NCBI GenBank assembly: GCA_016937575.1
Contig: JAFHKN010000002.1
Coordinates: 2,666,001 to 2,730,000 of the forward strand
Length of the DNA stretch: 64,000 nt
From: Roseomonas aeriglobus
GTDB taxonomy: Bacteria; Pseudomonadota; Alphaproteobacteria; Sphingomonadales; Sphingomonadaceae
Direction: 5' to 3'
Position numbers and translations under genes: made by a program. The notes below the pieces were generated by a model that was not told the origin of the DNA, did no database searches, and was given only the letters and a program-made list of their open reading frames with translations. Position 1 is the first letter of the stretch, and the number at the start of each line of letters is the position of its first letter. This document shows, piece by piece, positions 1 through 7,891 of this stretch.

Positions 1-317
1 CGCGCGCGCTGGCGGCCGAGGCGACGCTGCTGCTGATGGACGAACCCTTCGGCGCGCTCGATCCGATGACCCGCGATACGCTGGGCCGCGCGGTGCGGGG
101 GCTGCACGACCGGTTGGGACTGACGACGCTGATAGTGACGCACGACATGGCCGAGGCGCTGTTGCTCAGCGACCGCGTGCTGGTGATGGCGAGCGGCCGG
201 ATCGTGGCGGATGAAACCCCGGCCGCGCTGATCGCGGGCGAAGGCGGTGCCGAGGCGCAGGAACTGGTCGATGTTCCCCGCCGCCAGATCCGCGCGCTGG
301 AGGGGTTGAGCGCATGA
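1..317 (+). CDS. Osmoprotectant-type ABC transporter ATP-binding protein (5' partial)
   Basis: C-terminal part of an ABC ATPase whose start lies outside the window; the frame is open from base 3. The visible ~104 residues carry Walker B (LLLMDEP), the D-loop region (FGALD) and the switch histidine (VTHDMAEA), the order expected of ProV/OpuBA-type importer ATPases. It ends soon after the nucleotide-binding domain, with no CBS domains as in long ProV. Its stop overlaps the ATG of the next gene (ATGA), a permease/binding-protein fusion, so it most likely energises glycine betaine/choline/carnitine-type solute uptake at the inner membrane. The substrate is inferred from the partner. Family call firm, substrate uncertain. 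Confidence 0.85.
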   Translation, partial: RALAAEATLLLMDEPFGALDPMTRDTLGRAVRGLHDRLGLTTLIVTHDMAEALLLSDRVLVMASGRIVADETPAALIAGEGGAEAQELVDVPRRQIRALEGLSA

Positions 318-1822
318 CCGCCGCCTTCGCCCGCGTGCCCGACCTGCTGGCGAGCCACCTGCTGCTGTCGTTCGCCGCGCTGCTGCTCGGCCTCGCGCTC
401 GCGCTGCCGACGATCCTCCTCGCCGCCCGCAGCGCGGCGGTGGCGCGCGTGGCGCTGGGGTTTGCGAGCCTGGTCCAGACGATCCCCGCACTGGCGCTGC
501 TCGCGCTGTTCTTTCCGCTGCTGCTCTGGCTCGGTCTGCCACCGCTTGGCTTCCTGCCCTCGCTGCTCGCGCTGTCGCTCTATGCATTGCTGCCGATCCT
601 GCGGAACGGCGTGACCGGGCTGGCGGGCATCGACCCTGCGGTGATCGAGGCGGCCGACGGGGTCGGCATGACCGCGCGGCAGAAATTGCTGTGGGTGGAG
701 GCGCCTTTGGTGCTGCCGGTGCTGATGGCGGGCATCCGGACGGCGGCGGTGTGGACGATCGGCGCGGCGACGCTCGCGACGACGGTCGGCCAGCCGAGTC
801 TCGGCGACCTGATCTTTTCAGGGCTTCAGACGCAGAGCTGGCCCCTGGTGCTGGCCGGCTGCATCGCGTCGGCCGGGCTGGCGCTGGCGGTCGATGCGCT
901 GCTGGGGCTGGCCGAGCGCGGCGTCGCGACGCGCCGGCGATGGCTGTGGATGAGCGCGCTCGCGCTGCTGGTCGTGGGCGCAGGCGTCGCCGCCCTGCCC
1001 CGCCTGGCGCCGGCGCGGCCGACCGTGGTGGTCGGTGCCAAGAACTTCTCGGAACAATTCATCCTCGCCCGGCTGATCGGCGCGCGGTTGCAGGCGGCGG
1101 GGTATGACGTCGCGTATCGCGAAGGGTTGGGCTCGGCGGTCGCCTATGGCGCGCTGAAGACGGGGGCGATCGATGTGTACGTCGATTACGCCGGCACGAT
1201 CTGGGCGAGCGAGATGAAGCGCGACACCGCCCCGCCCGCGACCGAAATGCTGCCCGAGATCGCACGCTGGGCGCAGGCAACCGGCGGTGTGCGGATGCTC
1301 GGAACGCTGGGGTTCGAGAATGCCTATGCCTTTGCGATGCGTGGCGATGCGGCACGGGCGGCGGGAATCACGACGCTGGACGACCTTGCCCGCGCGTCGC
1401 CGCGGTTGCGACTGGCGAGCGACCTGGAATTCCTCGACCGGCCGGAATGGGCGGCGGTGCGGCGCGCCTATCCGATGCGCTTCGCCAGCGCCCGCGCCTA
1501 TGCCCCGAGCTTCATGTACCAGGCGCTGGCGACCGGGCAGGCCGACGTCATTTCCGCTTTCTCCTCGGACGGCCGGATTGCTGCCGACGCACTGACGGTG
1601 CTCCGCGACACCCGCGGGGCCATCCCGCGCTATGATGCGATCCTGCTGCTCGCGCCGAAGCGGGCCGGGGACGCGAGATTCGCCAATGCCCTGCGCCCGC
1701 TGCTGAACGCCATCCCCGTCGCCGCGATGCGCGAGGCGAATTATCTGGTCGACCGCGATACGGACAAGCAGTCGCCCGACGGAGCGGCGCGGTGGCTCGC
1801 GGCGCGCATCGCGCGACCTTGA
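314..1822 (+). CDS. Fused permease / substrate-binding subunit of osmoprotectant ABC importer (OpuB/ProW-OsmF type)
   Basis: 502 aa. Residues ~1-215 form a BPD-type inner-membrane permease with about six hydrophobic helices and the coupling-loop region (EAADGVGMTARQKLLWVEAP); after a further helix at ~213-228 a periplasmic type II binding domain begins at VVVGAKNFSEQFI, the signature of OpuAC/ProX/OsmF-type quaternary amine binding proteins, and runs to the C-terminus. One chain therefore supplies channel and ligand capture, as in known OpuCB-OpuCC-like fusions. It overlaps the ATPase gene by 4 bp. No independent signal peptide precedes the binding domain; the transmembrane segment acts as anchor. 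Ligand (betaine, choline, carnitine or another) is not decided by the sequence. Confidence 0.88.
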   Translation: MTAAFARVPDLLASHLLLSFAALLLGLALALPTILLAARSAAVARVALGFASLVQTIPALALLALFFPLLLWLGLPPLGFLPSLLALSLYALLPILRNGVTGLAGIDPAVIEAADGVGMTARQKLLWVEAPLVLPVLMAGIRTAAVWTIGAATLATTVGQPSLGDLIFSGLQTQSWPLVLAGCIASAGLALAVDALLGLAERGVATRRRWLWMSALALLVVGAGVAALPRLAPARPTVVVGAKNFSEQFILARLIGARLQAAGYDVAYREGLGSAVAYGALKTGAIDVYVDYAGTIWASEMKRDTAPPATEMLPEIARWAQATGGVRMLGTLGFENAYAFAMRGDAARAAGITTLDDLARASPRLRLASDLEFLDRPEWAAVRRAYPMRFASARAYAPSFMYQALATGQADVISAFSSDGRIAADALTVLRDTRGAIPRYDAILLLAPKRAGDARFANALRPLLNAIPVAAMREANYLVDRDTDKQSPDGAARWLAARIARP

Positions 1823-1846
1823 CGCCCGCCTTCTGTCACCGCACAC

Positions 1847-1859
1847 GTTAGCGCTACCA
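1847..1859. promoter_or_regulatory. Candidate xyl operator (LacI-family/XylR-type box)
   Basis: The motif GTTAGCGCTACCA has a TAGCGCTA palindromic core and lies 17 bp before the xylX start. From memory it matches the XylR (LacI family) operator at Caulobacter xylose promoters; I could not check this. Position and the identity of the following genes support xylose-dependent repression. Confidence 0.6.
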
Positions 1860-1875
1860 CGACGCGGAGAGGACG

Positions 1876-2982
1876 ATGCCGATCGACGCCACCCTGCTGC
1901 CCGACGACTGGCGCGACGCGTTGCTGATCGGGCGGGTCGATCGGGGCGACGGACCGACCCCGGTCGCCGTCCGCGGCGGCATCGCTTACGACATGAGCCG
2001 CGCCGCGCCGACCGTGGCACAGCTGATCGCGGGCGGCCGGTATGACGGCGGCGACGCGATCGGCGCGCTCGATACGATCGACGGTACGTTGCTCAGCCCG
2101 ATCGACCTGCAGTGCATCAAGGCAGCGGGGGTCACCTTCGCCAATTCGGCACTCGAGCGCGTGATCGAGGAAGCCGCGCGGGGCGATGCGACGGCAGCCG
2201 GGGAAGTGCGCGCGCGGCTGGAGGATCGGATCGGTGGATCGCTGCGATCGGTCGTACCGGGATCGAACGAGGCGGCGGCGCTCAAGGCTGCGCTGATCGA
2301 CGACGGGCTGTGGTCGCAATATCTGGAGGTCGCGATCGGTCCGGATGCGGAGATCTTCACGAAGGGCCCGCCGCTGTCGTCGGTCGGTGCCGGCGCGGCG
2401 ATCGGCGTGCGCGATGATTCGGCCTGGAACAATCCGGAGCCCGAGGTCGTGCTGATCGTTGCGCCGGGCGGCGAGATCGTCGGCGCGACGCTGGGCAACG
2501 ACGTCAATCTGCGCGATTTCGAGGGACGGTCGGCGCTGCTGCTCGGCAAGGCGAAGGACAATCGCGCGGCGACGGCGGTCGGGCCGTTCATCCGCCTGTT
2601 CGATGCCGGCTACACGCTCGACGACGTGCGCGCGGCACAGATCACGCTGCGGATCGACGGGCCGGAGGGCTATACGCTGAACGGCATCAATTCGATGGAC
2701 CAGATCAGTCGCGATCCCGCCGAGCTCGCGCGGCAGGCACTGAGCCAGCATGATTACCCGGACGGCTTCGCGCTGTTCTGCGGAACCCTGTTCGCACCGA
2801 CCGAGGACCGCGATGCGCCGGGTCGCGGCTTCACGCACAGGCCGGGCGATGTGGTGACGATCGCCAACCCGCGGCTCGGGACGTTGATCAACCATGTGGT
2901 GCACTGTCCCGACGCGCCGCGGTGGGACGTGGGGATCGGGGCGTTGATGACGAACCTGGCGAAGCGGGGGCTGCTGGCATGA
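1876..2982 (+). CDS. xylX: 2-keto-3-deoxy-D-xylonate dehydratase (FAH family)
   Basis: 368 aa of the fumarylacetoacetate hydrolase fold. It closely resembles Caulobacter XylX as I remember it, sharing SPIDLQCIKAAGVTFA-like, LWSQYLEVAIGPDAEIFTKG, NNPEPEVVL and GNDVNLRDFEGRSALLL blocks; the EPE and NDV acidic residues would bind the divalent metal. The enzyme dehydrates 2-keto-3-deoxy-D-xylonate to alpha-ketoglutarate semialdehyde in the Weimberg pathway of D-xylose oxidation. The start follows a good ribosome site (GGAGAGG, 1866-1872) and a candidate XylR box. It overlaps xylB by 4 bp (ATGA). The closely related arabinonate branch (KdaD-type) is the main alternative. Confidence 0.85.
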   Translation: MPIDATLLPDDWRDALLIGRVDRGDGPTPVAVRGGIAYDMSRAAPTVAQLIAGGRYDGGDAIGALDTIDGTLLSPIDLQCIKAAGVTFANSALERVIEEAARGDATAAGEVRARLEDRIGGSLRSVVPGSNEAAALKAALIDDGLWSQYLEVAIGPDAEIFTKGPPLSSVGAGAAIGVRDDSAWNNPEPEVVLIVAPGGEIVGATLGNDVNLRDFEGRSALLLGKAKDNRAATAVGPFIRLFDAGYTLDDVRAAQITLRIDGPEGYTLNGINSMDQISRDPAELARQALSQHDYPDGFALFCGTLFAPTEDRDAPGRGFTHRPGDVVTIANPRLGTLINHVVHCPDAPRWDVGIGALMTNLAKRGLLA

Positions 2983-3704
2983 CCGGGGCGACCTATCCGA
3001 GCCTGAACGGGCGCCGCGTGATCGTGACCGGCGGCGCATCGGGGATCGGCGAGGGCTTCGTCGAGGCGTTTGCAGGGCAAGGGGCCCAGGTCGATTTCCT
3101 CGACGTCGCGGATGGCAGCGCGGTCGCGGCGCGCACGGGGGCGACCTATCACCGCTGCGACCTGACCGACACCGCCGCCCTTCAGGCCGCCTTCGCCGCG
3201 ATCGGGCCGGTCGACGTGCTGGTCAACAATGCCGCGAACGACGACCGGCACACGGTCGAGACGGTGACGCCTGCCTATTGGGAAGAGCGGCTCGCGGTGA
3301 ACCTGCGGCACAAATTCTTTGCGGCGCAGGCGGTCGTGCCGGGGATGAAGGCGGCCGGGCGGGGCGTGATCCTGAACCTGGGGTCGATCAGCTGGCACCT
3401 CGGGCTGCCGGACCTGGTGCTCTACCAGACCGCCAAGGCGGCGATCGAGGGCATGACGCGGGCATTGGCCCGCGATCTCGGGCGGCACGGCATCCGGGTG
3501 AATACGATCGTGCCGGGCAACGTACAGACCCCGCGACAGGAGAAATGGTACACGCCCGAAGGGGAAGCGGAGATCGTGGCGGCGCAGTGCCTGGATGGGC
3601 GTATCCAGCCGGCGGATGTGGCGGCGCTGGCGCTGTTCCTGGCATCGGACGATGCGCGGATGATGACGGGCCACGATTATTTTGTGGATGCGGGGTGGCG
3701 CTGA
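2979..3704 (+). CDS. xylB: D-xylose 1-dehydrogenase (NAD+), SDR family
   Basis: 241 aa short-chain dehydrogenase. The start at 2979 overlaps the xylX stop; an upstream in-frame ATG at 2922 would lie inside xylX and is less likely. Rossmann motif TGGASGIGEG, the NNAAND structural motif and the catalytic triad Ser in GSISWHLGL with YQTAK are present. NLRHKFF, GSISWHLGLPDLVLY, RQEKWYTPEGEAEIVAAQCL and the C-terminal DAGWR are near-identical to Caulobacter XylB as remembered. It oxidises D-xylose to xylonolactone, the first step of the Weimberg pathway whose fourth step is xylX next to it. The lactonase and xylonate dehydratase genes are not in the window. Confidence 0.88.
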   Translation: MTGATYPSLNGRRVIVTGGASGIGEGFVEAFAGQGAQVDFLDVADGSAVAARTGATYHRCDLTDTAALQAAFAAIGPVDVLVNNAANDDRHTVETVTPAYWEERLAVNLRHKFFAAQAVVPGMKAAGRGVILNLGSISWHLGLPDLVLYQTAKAAIEGMTRALARDLGRHGIRVNTIVPGNVQTPRQEKWYTPEGEAEIVAAQCLDGRIQPADVAALALFLASDDARMMTGHDYFVDAGWR

Positions 3705-3724
3705 TCGGCCCGCGTCGCGCGTTG

Positions 3725-4291
3725 CTAGAAAACCAGATACGCCCCGACATAGCGCGCCACCAGCGCCGCCATCACGATCCGGGACCAGCGGTCGGAGCGC
3801 GTCCCCATTGCCGCGATCATCAGCACCGCAAGCAACAGCGTCATTCCCAACGACCAGGGTCTGAAAAGCTGCGGCGAGATTGCCGGCACCATCGCATACC
3901 ATGCCATCTGACAGCCAAGCAGCACGAGCAGGATGCCGATCACCACACGGCGGATACGGTGGAAATGGGCATCGAGATCGGTGTCCGCCTGGATATCCCG
4001 CGGGAACACCAGATGGGCCGCCAGATAATAGGCGCTGGCAAAGGCGGTCACGGCGAGCAGCGCGTGCCCCGATACCAGTATCGTCTCGCGGACCAGCCAC
4101 GCCGCGCGCCAGAAGGAGAGCAAATCCAGCAGGACGAACGCACCGAGCAGGGGCGTGAGCCAGCCGACGCGCATGGTCGACCCGGTTCGCAGCCGCACCT
4201 CGATCGTGCGCGCAAGGCCGCCCAGCACTTCGGCGAGCGACAGGCCGAGCAGCAATCCGTACAGCGCGAAGACGAATTCGAAATCGCTCAC
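3725..4291 (-). CDS. Six-helix membrane protein of unknown function
   Basis: 188 aa from a GTG start at 4291 that overlaps the stop of the transglutaminase-like gene (GTGA). The frame stays open further upstream, but that part is antisense-like shadow of the neighbour. Six hydrophobic segments follow one another, beginning FVFALYGLLLGLSLAEVLGG and ending VARYVGAYLVF, with a short charged loop (HFHRIRR) near the middle. I do not recognise the family. The overlap implies co-translation with the transglutaminase-like and ATP-grasp genes upstream, so a membrane role in the same process is the reasonable inference. There is no signal peptide and no known catalytic motif. Confidence 0.75.
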   Translation of the reverse strand: MSDFEFVFALYGLLLGLSLAEVLGGLARTIEVRLRTGSTMRVGWLTPLLGAFVLLDLLSFWRAAWLVRETILVSGHALLAVTAFASAYYLAAHLVFPRDIQADTDLDAHFHRIRRVVIGILLVLLGCQMAWYAMVPAISPQLFRPWSLGMTLLLAVLMIAAMGTRSDRWSRIVMAALVARYVGAYLVF

Positions 4292-5187
4292 GGATGCGTG
4301 TCCGCGCCCGCCAGCGGCTCCACATCGACCGATACGTGCATCTTCTGCGCGCCGGAGCCCAGCACCACCCCGTCGATCGGCGCGATGTCGGCATAGTCGC
4401 GGCCGATCGCCATGACGACGTGATCCTCGGCCATCCAGATGCCGTTGGTCGGATCGACGCCGACCCATCCGTGATCCGGCCCGCACCACAGCAGCACCCA
4501 GGCATGCGTGGCATCGGCGCCGACCAGCCGCTCCTGCCCCGGCGGCGGCAGGGTGCGCAGATAGCCCGAGCAATAGGCTGCGGGCAGCCCGGCGGCGCGC
4601 AGGCCCGTGATCATGATCTGCGCAAAGTCCTGGCACACCCCGCCCCGCGCATTGAACGCCTCGCGCGGGGGCGTGTCGACCAGAGTCGCGGCAGGGTCGA
4701 AGGCGAATTCGGACTGGATGCGCCGGGCGAGCGCTATGCCCGCCTCCAGCGCACCGCGGTCGGGGTCGAGGTCGGCCAGGCACCAGTCGCGGATGACGGG
4801 GTCGAGCGGGATGCGCGGGCTGGGGAAGAGGTAGGCGGCCGGACTCGCCGCGCCCATGTCGCGGCTGGCGCGGGCAAGCGCGGCGACCTGTCCCAGCGTC
4901 GGGTCGGACGACGACGGCACCGGGATCGGCCGGTCGACGATCACGCGTGCGCTGCTGGTGATGGTCAGCGACCGCGCGGGGCTTTCGACCACCAGCCGCG
5001 TGACATTGGCAAGGCCCGCCTCGGCGCGCGCGGGATGCGTCCGGCCGCCGGGCTCGATCGTCAGGTCGTAATCGACCAGTTCCTGTCCCGACCACAGGAT
5101 CGGCTTCAGCCGCAGGTTGCAGCGCGCGAAGCCGACCGGCGCGGCATAGTCGAACCGCGTGACGTGGCGGATGGCATAGCGCATCAT
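4288..5187 (-). CDS. Transglutaminase-like family protein
   Basis: 299 aa with an N-terminal bacterial transglutaminase-like beta domain (starting MRYAIRHVTRFDYAAPV) and a papain-fold core. The catalytic cysteine is in RGGVCQDFAQ, the histidine in THAWVLLWC and the aspartate in GVDPTNG, so the triad is intact. No signal peptide, so a cytoplasmic protein. It overlaps the permuted ATP-grasp/alpha-E gene upstream and the membrane protein downstream by 4 bp each. The triple association of these domains has been noted in comparative genomics as a presumed peptide- or amide-bond forming/modifying cluster; the substrate is unknown. The protein could act as a peptidase or as an amide ligase. Confidence 0.88.
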   Translation of the reverse strand: MMRYAIRHVTRFDYAAPVGFARCNLRLKPILWSGQELVDYDLTIEPGGRTHPARAEAGLANVTRLVVESPARSLTITSSARVIVDRPIPVPSSSDPTLGQVAALARASRDMGAASPAAYLFPSPRIPLDPVIRDWCLADLDPDRGALEAGIALARRIQSEFAFDPAATLVDTPPREAFNARGGVCQDFAQIMITGLRAAGLPAAYCSGYLRTLPPPGQERLVGADATHAWVLLWCGPDHGWVGVDPTNGIWMAEDHVVMAIGRDYADIAPIDGVVLGSGAQKMHVSVDVEPLAGADTHP

Positions 5188-7655
5188 GCGAGCGTCAATC
5201 CCGCGGCACGCAGCGGCTCGGCACCCTGCAGGAAATAGCGGCGCGCGATCGCGCTCGACAGCGCGAACAGACGGTTGCCGATGTCGGTCATCGCATCGTC
5301 ATCGATATCGACGGCGCGCAGTGTGGAGACGCGCGCGACAAGTTCGGTCGCCAGCGCCTGCTGCGGCTCGGCGAGGCCGTCATCGTCGAGCACCGGCAGG
5401 CGGCGCAGATGATCGGCAATCGCGTCGACCTGATAGGCGATGCCGCGCGGATTGCCGGGATCGAGCGCAACGAGATCGAGCACCGGCACGCGGGCGATGC
5501 CGGTCAGATAGCGCTGGCGATAGCTGATCTGGCTGTTGGCAAGGTCGAGCAGGGTCGACAGGTCGTCGGCACTCGCCCGGGCGCCGCCCAGCGCGCGCAC
5601 CGCCGAGGCGACGGTCGCCGCGCGCTCGATCCGGCGGCCGAGGTCGTGAAACCGCCAGCCGTCGCTGCGTCCCATATGCTCGGCCGACAGTCCGGCCAGC
5701 GCGGCATAGCGTCGCTGGAGCGAGCCGGCGCGGTCGAGCAGATGGCCACGGGTCGGATGCGGCGCGTCGAGCAGGCGGATCATGTCCGCCGACAGCCGGT
5801 CGCGCGAGCCTTCGCCGATGATGCGCGCCTGGCGGTTGACCATGCGGACGCTGTACCCCTCTTCCGCCTCCAGCGCGGTGCGGGCGAAGCGGACGAGGTC
5901 GGGGCGGGCAATATCCTCGGGTGGCGGCGCGGCGCCGGCCGCGGTGATCAGGCCGACCAGGCGCCACACCGTTTCGGGCGACAGCGCCGCGCCGGTGTCG
6001 GCGCCGATCGAATGGCCGAGCAGCACGCGGATCGCGCCGAGCAGTGCCTCGCCACGCTCCAGATAGCGCCCCAGCCAGAACAGGTTGTCGGCGACCCGGC
6101 TGGGCAGCGTGCCGGGATTGCGGCGCAGGTGCACGGTGTCGGCGGGTGGCAGCAGCGAGACGTTGGCGACCGGTTCGGGACCGTGGATGCAGACGTCGGC
6201 GGACCAATTCCCCTCGCCCATGATCGCCGCGCGCTCGTCGGGATGCTCACCGATACGGGCGAAGCCGCCGGGCAGCACGGTCCACCGCCCCGCGGCGTCG
6301 CGCGCCGCGAAGACACGCAAGGTAAAGGGGCGCGGGGCAAGGGCACCGTCGGCGACGACCGGCATGGTCGACAGGCGGACGACCTCCTGCCCCACATAGT
6401 CCTGTGGGCGCCGCTCGAGATCGGCCAGCAGCAGTGCACGCGCATCGGCGTCGAGATCGCTGCCCAACGTCGGGCGACCCCCAGGCAGGCCCAAGGGCAC
6501 GGTGTCGAACGCCGGCGCGATGACCATGCGGTCGAGATTGTCGCGCACCTCCGCGGCTTGGGCGGCGCCCCCGCACCACCAGGTCGCGACATTGGGCAGG
6601 ATCAGGCTGGCACCGGTCAACCGCGTCGCCAGTTGCGGCAGGAACGCGTTCATCGCGGCGCTTTCGACGACGCCCGATCCCGGTGCCGACGACAGCACGA
6701 CATTGCCGGTCGCCATCGCGTCGATGAGCCCCGCGACGCCGATCTGCGACGTCGAATCGAACGCCAGCGGATCGAGCAAGCGCGGGTCGACGCGGCGCCA
6801 CAGGGCGTCGATCCGCTTGAGGCCGGCAATGGTGCGGACGTAGAGCTGATCTTCGCGCACTGCCAGGTCGGCGCCCTCGACCAACAGGAAGCCGAGATAG
6901 CGGGCGAGGTGCGCCTGTTCGGCATAGCTCGGGCTGAAGCGGCCCGGGGTCAGCAGGCCGATACGTGGCTCGGCGCGGCGGCAGACCGCGGCGAGCCCTT
7001 CGCGGAAGGCGGCGAAGAAGGGCGCGTGCCGCTCGACGTTCAGGCGCGACTGCAATCCGCCCAGCGTCCGCGCCACCGCCAGCCGGTTCTCCAGCGCATA
7101 GCCCGCCCCGACAGGCGCGCGGACATGATCGGCCAGCACCCGCCAATCGCCCGCCGGGCCACGACACAGATCGACCGCATAGAAATGCAGGTGCCGCCCA
7201 CCCGGCGGGGTCAGGCCCACCATCGGACGCAGGAAGTGCGGGCTGCCGGTAACGATGGCGGCAGGCAGGTGGCCCTGCGCTATCAGGCGTCCTGTGCCGT
7301 AGATGTCGGCCACGATCGTCTCGAGCAGGTCGGCGCGCTGGGCGACGCCGTGGGCGATCCGGCTCCACGCGTCGCGACCGATCAGCAGCGGAACCGGCGA
7401 CAACGGCCAGGGGCGTTCGGCGACCTCGCCGGCGACGCGGAAGCCCGTACCGATGTCGCTGGCGTGGCGCTGCACCCGTTCGCGCGTCTCGTCCAGCGCG
7501 CCGCCGCCGATGCCGGCCAGCTCCTCCAGCGCGATCAGCCACGCCGCCTGGTCGGCCCCGCGCGCGGTGCACAGCACGTCGCCCTTCGGCCGGTCGCCGC
7601 AATAGTCGGTGAGCCACTGCGCCGCGACCGCGCCGGCGTCGTACCTGCTCGCCAT
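5184..7655 (-). CDS. Circularly permuted ATP-grasp type 2 / alpha-E fusion protein
   Basis: About 823 aa from ATG 7655 (MASRYDAGAVAAQWL); a GTG six codons upstream is a possible alternative. Residues ~60-490 match the circularly permuted ATP-grasp type 2 domain (formerly DUF404/DUF407), including RIGLLTPGRFSPSYAEQAHL, VLSSAPGSGVVES and YVGQEVVRLST. From about residue 515 the helical alpha-E domain (DUF403) starts at DNLFWLGRYLERGEALLGAI. Commonly these are separate genes; here they are one chain. It likely activates a carboxylate with ATP for peptide-like ligation, inferred from the fold. It heads the minus-strand operon with the transglutaminase-like and membrane proteins, joined by 4-bp overlaps. 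Confidence 0.85.
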   Translation of the reverse strand: MASRYDAGAVAAQWLTDYCGDRPKGDVLCTARGADQAAWLIALEELAGIGGGALDETRERVQRHASDIGTGFRVAGEVAERPWPLSPVPLLIGRDAWSRIAHGVAQRADLLETIVADIYGTGRLIAQGHLPAAIVTGSPHFLRPMVGLTPPGGRHLHFYAVDLCRGPAGDWRVLADHVRAPVGAGYALENRLAVARTLGGLQSRLNVERHAPFFAAFREGLAAVCRRAEPRIGLLTPGRFSPSYAEQAHLARYLGFLLVEGADLAVREDQLYVRTIAGLKRIDALWRRVDPRLLDPLAFDSTSQIGVAGLIDAMATGNVVLSSAPGSGVVESAAMNAFLPQLATRLTGASLILPNVATWWCGGAAQAAEVRDNLDRMVIAPAFDTVPLGLPGGRPTLGSDLDADARALLLADLERRPQDYVGQEVVRLSTMPVVADGALAPRPFTLRVFAARDAAGRWTVLPGGFARIGEHPDERAAIMGEGNWSADVCIHGPEPVANVSLLPPADTVHLRRNPGTLPSRVADNLFWLGRYLERGEALLGAIRVLLGHSIGADTGAALSPETVWRLVGLITAAGAAPPPEDIARPDLVRFARTALEAEEGYSVRMVNRQARIIGEGSRDRLSADMIRLLDAPHPTRGHLLDRAGSLQRRYAALAGLSAEHMGRSDGWRFHDLGRRIERAATVASAVRALGGARASADDLSTLLDLANSQISYRQRYLTGIARVPVLDLVALDPGNPRGIAYQVDAIADHLRRLPVLDDDGLAEPQQALATELVARVSTLRAVDIDDDAMTDIGNRLFALSSAIARRYFLQGAEPLRAAGLTLA

Positions 7656-7787
7656 GACCGGATCGCTCGCCACTTCAATCCCTTCGCATCCCGCGCGCGG
7701 TGTCCGACCACAATCCGCCGGTCGGTGCAATGAAGAAGAGGAGACGGCGATTTTTTGGGCGCCGAACAGCCATCGTCTCGTGTTGTC

Positions 7788-7880
7788 GTCATCCCCGCGA
7801 AGGCAGGGATTGATAGTCGCTGATGGTGATGAGACTCACGACGTTCGGCGGCTATGTCTTCCCGCCTTCGCGGGAATGAC
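7788..7880. repeat. Palindromic element, family A, copy 1
   Basis: 93 bp beginning GTCATCCCCGCGAAGGC and ending CCGCCTTCGCGGGAATGAC, so the ends are inverted repeats. It has the internal GAGACTCACGACG core shared by other copies. It fills most of the gap between the ATP-grasp gene and udgX. Confidence 0.85.
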
Positions 7881-7891
7881 GAAGGTGGTGG

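Noticed and set aside
5409..7733. 774-codon plus-strand frame opposite the ATP-grasp gene
   Set aside because: Low-complexity Arg/Gln/Asp-rich translation with no motif, fully antisense to a recognised gene.
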